From Bacillus sp. FJAT-44742 (GTDB lineage: Bacteria > Bacillota > Bacilli > Bacillales > Marinococcaceae), in the NCBI RefSeq assembly GCF_002797315.1, contig NZ_KZ454937.1, positions 256,658 to 320,657 of the forward strand: a stretch of 64,000 nt of DNA, given 5' to 3'. The notes under the pieces were generated by a model. The model did not search any database. It saw nothing but the letters and a program-made list of their open reading frames with translations, and had not been told where the DNA came from. The translations under genes were made by a program, and so were the position numbers. Positions 62,669 to 64,000 of this stretch are shown here, in pieces. The first letter of the stretch is position 1. Each line of letters starts with the position of its first letter.

Positions 62669-63014
62669 AGGGTAGGGGGCATAAGGTAATGGGGTAGAGT
62701 AACATATTAGTTGTTCGTTTCAGGTGAATCAGGGATATACCTAATGCTCCCACTGAGCTCATTATTGACTGTACAAAAAAGTCATCTTTCTTGTGATAGG
62801 TCCCGTCCTTGCCATTACGGGAAGCTCCTTATATATTCGGTAATATAGTAGGGGATTAATGTCTCTTTCCTATTCAACATATACATAATTGCTATCGCTT
62901 CCCTAATTGGCATCAGCGGTAATCCTCTCTGGCAATGGACAATCCCCTTTTTTAACGTTCCATATGCGGTTCAAAACAGCGCGTATCTGTTCGAGGCTGG
63001 TGGGTAAACTACCA
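62669..63014. other. Intergenic region with unidentified remnant
   Basis: A plus-strand frame about 62858-63007 reads IIAIASLIGISGNPLWQWTI and PFFNVPYAVQNSAYLFEAGG; it has no start and may be a membrane-protein remnant. Confidence 0.35.
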
Positions 63015-63510
63015 GAAGATAAATTGGTCCTTGGTCCCCGCCTCGATGCTATAGCCTACTTTCAGCTGGCCATTTTCATATAACCATTATTCATTCGTAT
63101 AATCGTAGCTTCCGGGTCTGTTTTGAATAGGTGTTCTGGTTTATGGCAGATAATCACTTGTCATCTTTTTATGTAACCGCCGTATCGCACGATATTCAGC
63201 GTCGTCCACTTTCTGTTCGATCATGCTGGCGGCTTTGATTCCTTCATCAGATAAAGACGATCTACTGGCACGTTCTTTTCTTTAATCGTTTGAGCATAAT
63301 CTGGAATTGTCTTTTTTATTTCAGGCAAACACATCTTGCAGCTTTTCTTGCAGGTTGGTCTCAAATGTCTAAGTGGTTTTTTGGGAGACAAACGTATACT
63401 TATTGGCATTCGTTTCGATTTGGTAATCTTCCCTATCGACAAGGATCTGAACTAAATCAGTAAAAAACGGTTTGTTGAGGTTTTTCATCCCTTCAGAGCG
63501 AAAATGGTTG
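63015..63510 (-). pseudogene. IS1182-family transposase remnant
   Basis: Minus strand: MKNLNKPFFTDLVQILVDRE, YQIETNANKYTFVSQKTT, stop, TFETNLQEKLQDVFA, shift, KKTIPDYAQTIKEKNVPVDR, shift, AASMIEQKVDDAEYRAIRRL, stop, then NGQLKVGYSIEAGTKDQF near the other end. This order fits the N-terminal and central part of IS1182-type DDE transposases (from memory). Several stops and frameshifts; both ends missing. Confidence 0.7.
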
Positions 63511-63891
63511 ATCGTTTAAAATCCGGTTTTTGTCGGGCGGCAATTCACCTCATGGGAATGTTTTCAGTCATGGAACTTTCTCTCTTGCGACAGGAATACA
63601 GCTTTTGGGATACGCTTAGCGAATCACTTTTATCATCATTATTTTTTGGGGATACTTCGACAAACGGTCCACTGAGATCTTTACTTACGCAACTGCAGGG
63701 AAGGTACTTGGATTACCACTGACCTGACAATGTATTAATGGAGAAAGTCAAAAAACACTTGAATAAATTTGCAAATTGTAATAATTTCTATAAAATTCAT
63801 AAAATAAGAAATTCATTCGATTATTCCACTTACAAAAGTTTTATAATAGTTACAAAAGATATGATTCGACAAAATGTTCAATTATTCTTAC

Positions 63892-63905
63892 AGTAAGCGT
63901 TTACA
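63892..63905 (+). promoter_or_regulatory. cre-like site (CcpA)
   Basis: AGTAAGCGTTTACA matches TGWAANCGNTNWCA at 13 of 14 positions. It lies 18 bases before the last start codon in the window, so the gene is probably under catabolite control. Confidence 0.55.
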
Positions 63906-63923
63906 GGAAGGGTGAAAAAGCTT

Positions 63924-64000
63924 ATGGAAAAAAGTTCACTTACATCGTCGATTTGGAAAAGTCTATGGGCTTCTTCAACTCAAACAAAGAAATTGTTAAC
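63924..64000 (+). CDS. Start of a gene cut by the window end
   Basis: ATG with AGGAAGGGTG upstream. The visible 25 residues (MEKSSLTSSIWKSLWASSTQ...) do not identify a family. A cre-like site directly upstream points to carbon metabolism or transport. Confidence 0.5.
   Translation, partial: MEKSSLTSSIWKSLWASSTQTKKLL

Overview
The window looks like the chromosome of a low-GC, endospore-forming Bacillaceae bacterium, probably a halophilic or alkaliphilic one. It has strong GGAGG-type ribosome binding sites, rho-independent terminators and B. subtilis-like families: GerMN, Ger(x)C, SleB/CwlJ-type hydrolase, Spo0E-like phosphatase, CwlC-like amidase, RsbR-like STAS protein and YjzC-like protein. 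Secreted proteins and lipoproteins are very acidic, rich in Asp and Glu after the lipobox, which suggests a salty or alkaline habitat. I saw no rRNA, tRNA or CRISPR array.

Layout. 1-7.4 kb: spore and cell-wall genes (amidase, GerMN lipoprotein, LysM-CAP protein) mixed with hypothetical and broken genes. 8.0-14.5 kb: a clean tartrate-catabolism island: FAH-family enzyme and L-tartrate dehydratase subunits on the minus strand; divergent DASS transporter, tartrate dehydrogenase and GntR regulator on the plus strand. Both divergent promoters share a TTAACGTAT motif, and a cre-like site precedes the transporter. 15-31 kb: accessory spore and surface genes: LuxR-type regulators, an orphan Mn-type solute-binding lipoprotein, CapA-like protein, orphan Ger(x)C, SleB-like hydrolase, an amidase broken by an amber codon, an unknown 509-aa lipoprotein, and a MerR-thioredoxin pair. 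32.5-39.4 kb: a molybdenum hydroxylase system (MocA-like, XdhC, and the three xanthine-dehydrogenase-family subunits), with a YIEGIA protein and its small partner between maturation and structural genes. 39.4-43.9 kb: a decayed mobile region (serine recombinase, GIY-YIG and TOPRIM remnants) with an intact-looking AbrB-Doc toxin-antitoxin pair and a secreted 156-aa protein. 44-55 kb: RsbR-like and DUF202 proteins, a second Ger(x)C-LuxR block, DUF2294, an acidic lipoprotein paralog, Spo0E-like and KGG-repeat proteins. 56-64 kb: an orphan TnpB variant, a large multi-PAS histidine kinase, a CwlC-like amidase, an IS1182 remnant, and the start of a gene behind a cre-like site.

The most unusual property is repeated local duplication and decay. 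A Ger(x)C...LuxR block occurs twice, plus a third decayed Ger(x)C. An intergenic segment of up to about 400 bp recurs five times. In its fuller copies it lies between the 3' end of a MerR-like coiled-coil gene and the 3' end of a convergent secreted-protein gene. A second set of short repeats looks like duplicated 5' ends (ribosome site, start codon, first codons) of MerR/DUF3967-type genes. Many genes are broken by a single base change, so recent decay or residual sequencing errors must be separated before reading much into them.

All assignments come from reading the sequence and remembered family features; no search was run.
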